Source: Stackebrandtia endophytica (GTDB lineage: Bacteria; Actinomycetota; Actinomycetes; Mycobacteriales; Micromonosporaceae). From it: DNA of 64,000 nt. Position 1 is the stretch's first letter; each line of letters begins with the position of its first letter. The notes beneath the pieces are model-generated. The model worked only from the letters and a program-made list of their open reading frames with translations, was not told where the DNA came from and searched no databases. Both the position numbers and the translations under genes were made by a program. The stretch is from assembly GCF_006716355.1 (NCBI RefSeq), contig NZ_VFOW01000001.1, positions 4,216,001 to 4,280,000 on the forward strand. Reading direction: 5' to 3'. Positions 62,035 to 64,000 of this stretch are shown here, in pieces.

Positions 62035-63363
62035 TTACCGCTGTGGCGTGGCCGTTTCCCGTGGCGCTGCTTCTGCGCCGGCGGGGGCGGGTTCCTTCAT
62101 GACGATGCCGGTGATCAGCGTGATCAGGCAGGCGCCGATGACGTACAACGAGACCGGCCAGGATTGGCCGTCCGCTGCCGATACCAGGCTCGCCGCGACG
62201 AAGGGAGTGGCTCCGGCGAACACGATGGATCCGAGTTCGCGGCTGACGGAGAAGCCGGTGAAACGGTTGCTCGTGGAGAACAGCTCGCTGAGTAGTACGC
62301 CCTGCACTCCGAGAATCGTCGGTACGCCGATTCCGATGCCGCCAATCATCGCCGCGATGATCAACGCGTCCTGTCCGGTGTTGATCAGCAGGAAGAAGGG
62401 GAACGCGAACAGTGCGGAGATCACGCAGCCCGCGATGAGAATGGGCCGCCTCCCCACCCGGTCGGACAGTGAACCCATCAACGGGACGACGAACATCGCG
62501 ATGAACGCCGCGACCGCGACCGACAGCGTGCCGATGGTCCCGGTGATGCCCAGTTCGGTTTTCATATAGGACAGGGAGTACGTCTGGTAGGCGTACGTGG
62601 CGGTGAAGGCGCCCGCGACGATTCCGATGACCTTCAGCACGCTGCGCCACTCATACCGGAACATGTCGGCCAGAGGTCGCTTGCTGGTTCCGGCGGTGCG
62701 TTCGACCTCTTTGAACTCCGGTGTCTCCTCAAGCCGCATTCGGATGTAGATGCCGACGATGATGACGACGACGCTCAACAGGAACGGAATGCGCCACCCC
62801 CAGCTCAGGAACGCCTCTTCGGGCATCATCGAGAACAGGGCGAAGATCGCCGAGGACAACACCGTTCCCGAATAGGTTCCGATGGTGGCGATCGAACCGA
62901 AGAGGCCGCGGCGATGCGGTGGCGCGTACTCGGCGGCGAAGATGGTTGCACCGGCCAGTTCGGCACCGGCGCCCATTCCCTGCGCCAGTCGCAAGAGGAC
63001 CAGCAGGATCGGCGCGGCGATACCTATCGTCGCGTATCCGGGCACCAGGCCGATCATTGCGGTGCTGACGCCCATCAACACCAGTGTCGCCACCAGTGCG
63101 GGGCGTCTGCCGTAACGGTCGCCGATGTTGCCGAAGATGACCGAACCGATGGGGCGGGCGGCGAATCCGACCCCGAACGTCGCGAACGACAGCAGGGTCC
63201 CCACCGCCGGGTCACTGTTGGGGAAGAACACCGGGCCGAGCACCAGGGCCGACGCGGTCGCGTAGAGGAAGAAGTCGTACCACTCCAGAGTGGAGCCGAT
63301 GATGGAGGCGGCGACGACACGTCGCAGCGCGCTTTTTTGGGTCGGTTTTTCGGGTGTGTTCAT
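62035..63363 (-). CDS. MFS transporter of the metabolite:H+ symporter type
   Basis: A 442-residue protein with about 12 hydrophobic helices. The first helix has STLEWYDFFLYATAS, typical of the MHS group (proline/betaine, alpha-ketoglutarate and citrate-type symporters), and GDRYGRRPAL between helices 2 and 3 is the MFS loop motif. ATG 63363 with GAGG seven bases upstream is used. First gene of the cluster, so it probably imports the acid activated by the CoA ligases. Confidence 0.92.
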   Translation of the reverse strand: MNTPEKPTQKSALRRVVAASIIGSTLEWYDFFLYATASALVLGPVFFPNSDPAVGTLLSFATFGVGFAARPIGSVIFGNIGDRYGRRPALVATLVLMGVSTAMIGLVPGYATIGIAAPILLVLLRLAQGMGAGAELAGATIFAAEYAPPHRRGLFGSIATIGTYSGTVLSSAIFALFSMMPEEAFLSWGWRIPFLLSVVVIIVGIYIRMRLEETPEFKEVERTAGTSKRPLADMFRYEWRSVLKVIGIVAGAFTATYAYQTYSLSYMKTELGITGTIGTLSVAVAAFIAMFVVPLMGSLSDRVGRRPILIAGCVISALFAFPFFLLINTGQDALIIAAMIGGIGIGVPTILGVQGVLLSELFSTSNRFTGFSVSRELGSIVFAGATPFVAASLVSAADGQSWPVSLYVIGACLITLITGIVMKEPAPAGAEAAPRETATPQR

Positions 63364-63572
63364 GAGGGGGCCTCGCTGACTGGCCGCTCGGCAGCGCCGA
63401 GATTCAGTGATATGCCTCATGTTCGCTGTTGTCGGGCCGTGGCGCGACTGGTGAAAGTAACAGTCTGGCTGGGGCGGCGAGGTCTTTTATGCCGGTTTCG
63501 GACACTAAGGCACCGAAGACGCCAGACGGGTTCGAATGCCAGTGGGCCGACGGCCGCGTGAGCTCGATTATC

Positions 63573-63636
63573 GATGAAATCTCACCGTAAGTGAGGTGGG
63601 TCGTGGGGGCCGAATCCGGTGACCCCGGTCGGCCCC
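63573..63636. repeat. approx. 65-bp hairpin repeat, right copy
   Basis: Related to 53574-53639. Its right half forms a strong hairpin GGGGGCCGA/TCGGCCCCC with inner CCGG/CCGG, and its left part forms CTCAC/GTGAG. On the minus strand it follows the stop of the right-edge MFS gene by about nine bases, so it could act as its terminator. Confidence 0.8.
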
Positions 63637-63644
63637 CCGTGTGA

Positions 63645-64000
63645 TCAGCCGGCTGACACCGTCGCCTTCGGTGGCGTCGAGTCCACCGCGTCCGGGGACC
63701 GGAACAGGATGGCCGCCGCCGTGGTGGCCACCGCTCCGATCGTCACCAGGCCCAGCCACGGCAGGATCGGGTTGACCGCGTCCAACAGTGCGCCGGTGGC
63801 GATGTTGCCGACGGTGATGCCGATTCCGGCGACGGTCTGATGGATGCCGTAGTGGCTGCCTACGTGACTGTTGCCGGAGAGCGTGACGATGGTGTCCATC
63901 TCGATGGGGAAGGTGAACATGGTCGCCACGGTGATCGTGATGCCGCAGGCGATCACCGCCGCCACCGTCACCACCAGTCGAGCCTCCGCCGCCACGGTCG
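63645..64000 (-). CDS. MFS transporter, C-terminal part (runs off the right edge)
   Basis: The 118 visible residues include three hydrophobic helices with GSHYGIHQTVAGIGITVGNIATGALLD-like content typical of the last part of an MFS permease. The beginning lies beyond the window, so class and substrate cannot be given. It is the next leftward gene upstream of the MHS-type transporter. Confidence 0.75.
   Translation of the reverse strand, partial: TVAAEARLVVTVAAVIACGITITVATMFTFPIEMDTIVTLSGNSHVGSHYGIHQTVAGIGITVGNIATGALLDAVNPILPWLGLVTIGAVATTAAAILFRSPDAVDSTPPKATVSAG

Overview
The window is high-G+C actinobacterial DNA. Evidence is the frequent GTG starts, the Scr1-type XRE regulator with a DUF397 partner, an AfsR/SARP regulator, a DUF4870 protein and hrcA-dnaJ behind a CIRCE operator. 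The mix would fit a Glycomycetaceae-like (Stackebrandtia-type) or related filamentous actinomycete, but the genus is an inference. Most of the window is ordinary chromosome with short accessory insertions.

1-8.8 kb is the most unusual region. A leftward transcript carries eight tandem genes for 29-39 residue peptides (3436-4542). Seven share a nearly identical N-terminal half and differ in the tail. The eighth has an unrelated N-terminus but keeps T11, L14-T15, P20-L21-Y22, G24 and C26 in register. Downstream lie an M50 membrane metalloprotease with a PqqD-like N-terminal domain and a large TPR protein that runs off the left edge. Divergently transcribed are an AfsR/SARP regulator with its own TPRs and an AlkZ-like DNA glycosylase candidate. 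No known RiPP cyclase, radical SAM, YcaO or LanM enzyme is visible. I read this as an undescribed RiPP or peptide-signal locus.

8.9-20.6 kb is mostly housekeeping: a lipoprotein with a lysozyme-like fold, a crotonase, hemW, a CapA-like phosphatase, a DUF4870 protein, CIRCE-hrcA-dnaJ with a strong terminator, an AraC regulator divergent from an unusual NmrA-quinone reductase fusion, and a HAD hydrolase. 20.8-23.1 kb holds a HIT protein, a membrane-anchored protein followed by a decayed copy of itself, and an NmrA protein.

23.4-30.6 kb is a five-gene, mostly start/stop-overlapping operon: SWIM-like protein, partner, VWA protein, MoxR ATPase, DUF5682. It resembles the E. coli yehLMPQ set. A 166-bp MITE-like element with 18-bp terminal inverted repeats and a TAA duplication sits exactly at the last stop codon. 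30.9-43.4 kb holds pepN, a DUF1015 protein, rpiB, a membrane Ser/Thr kinase, pyrE, tRNA-Gly, several small metabolic genes, and two regulator-target pairs (MarR/YceI and TetR/NAD(P)-binding) with twin operators.

43.3-52.3 kb is accessory. It contains a VapBC pair between two copies of a 100-bp duplication, a paralog pair flanking a coiled-coil gene, the Scr1/DUF397 pair, three unrecognised small genes and a four-repeat type I-E-like CRISPR array without cas genes. 52.3-64 kb is a leftward catabolic cluster: MHS-type transporter, two acyl-CoA ligases, a citryl-CoA lyase-like protein, two crotonases, a two-component system and an amidohydrolase. Two related approx. 65-bp hairpin repeats bracket most of it. 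A second MFS gene runs off the right edge.
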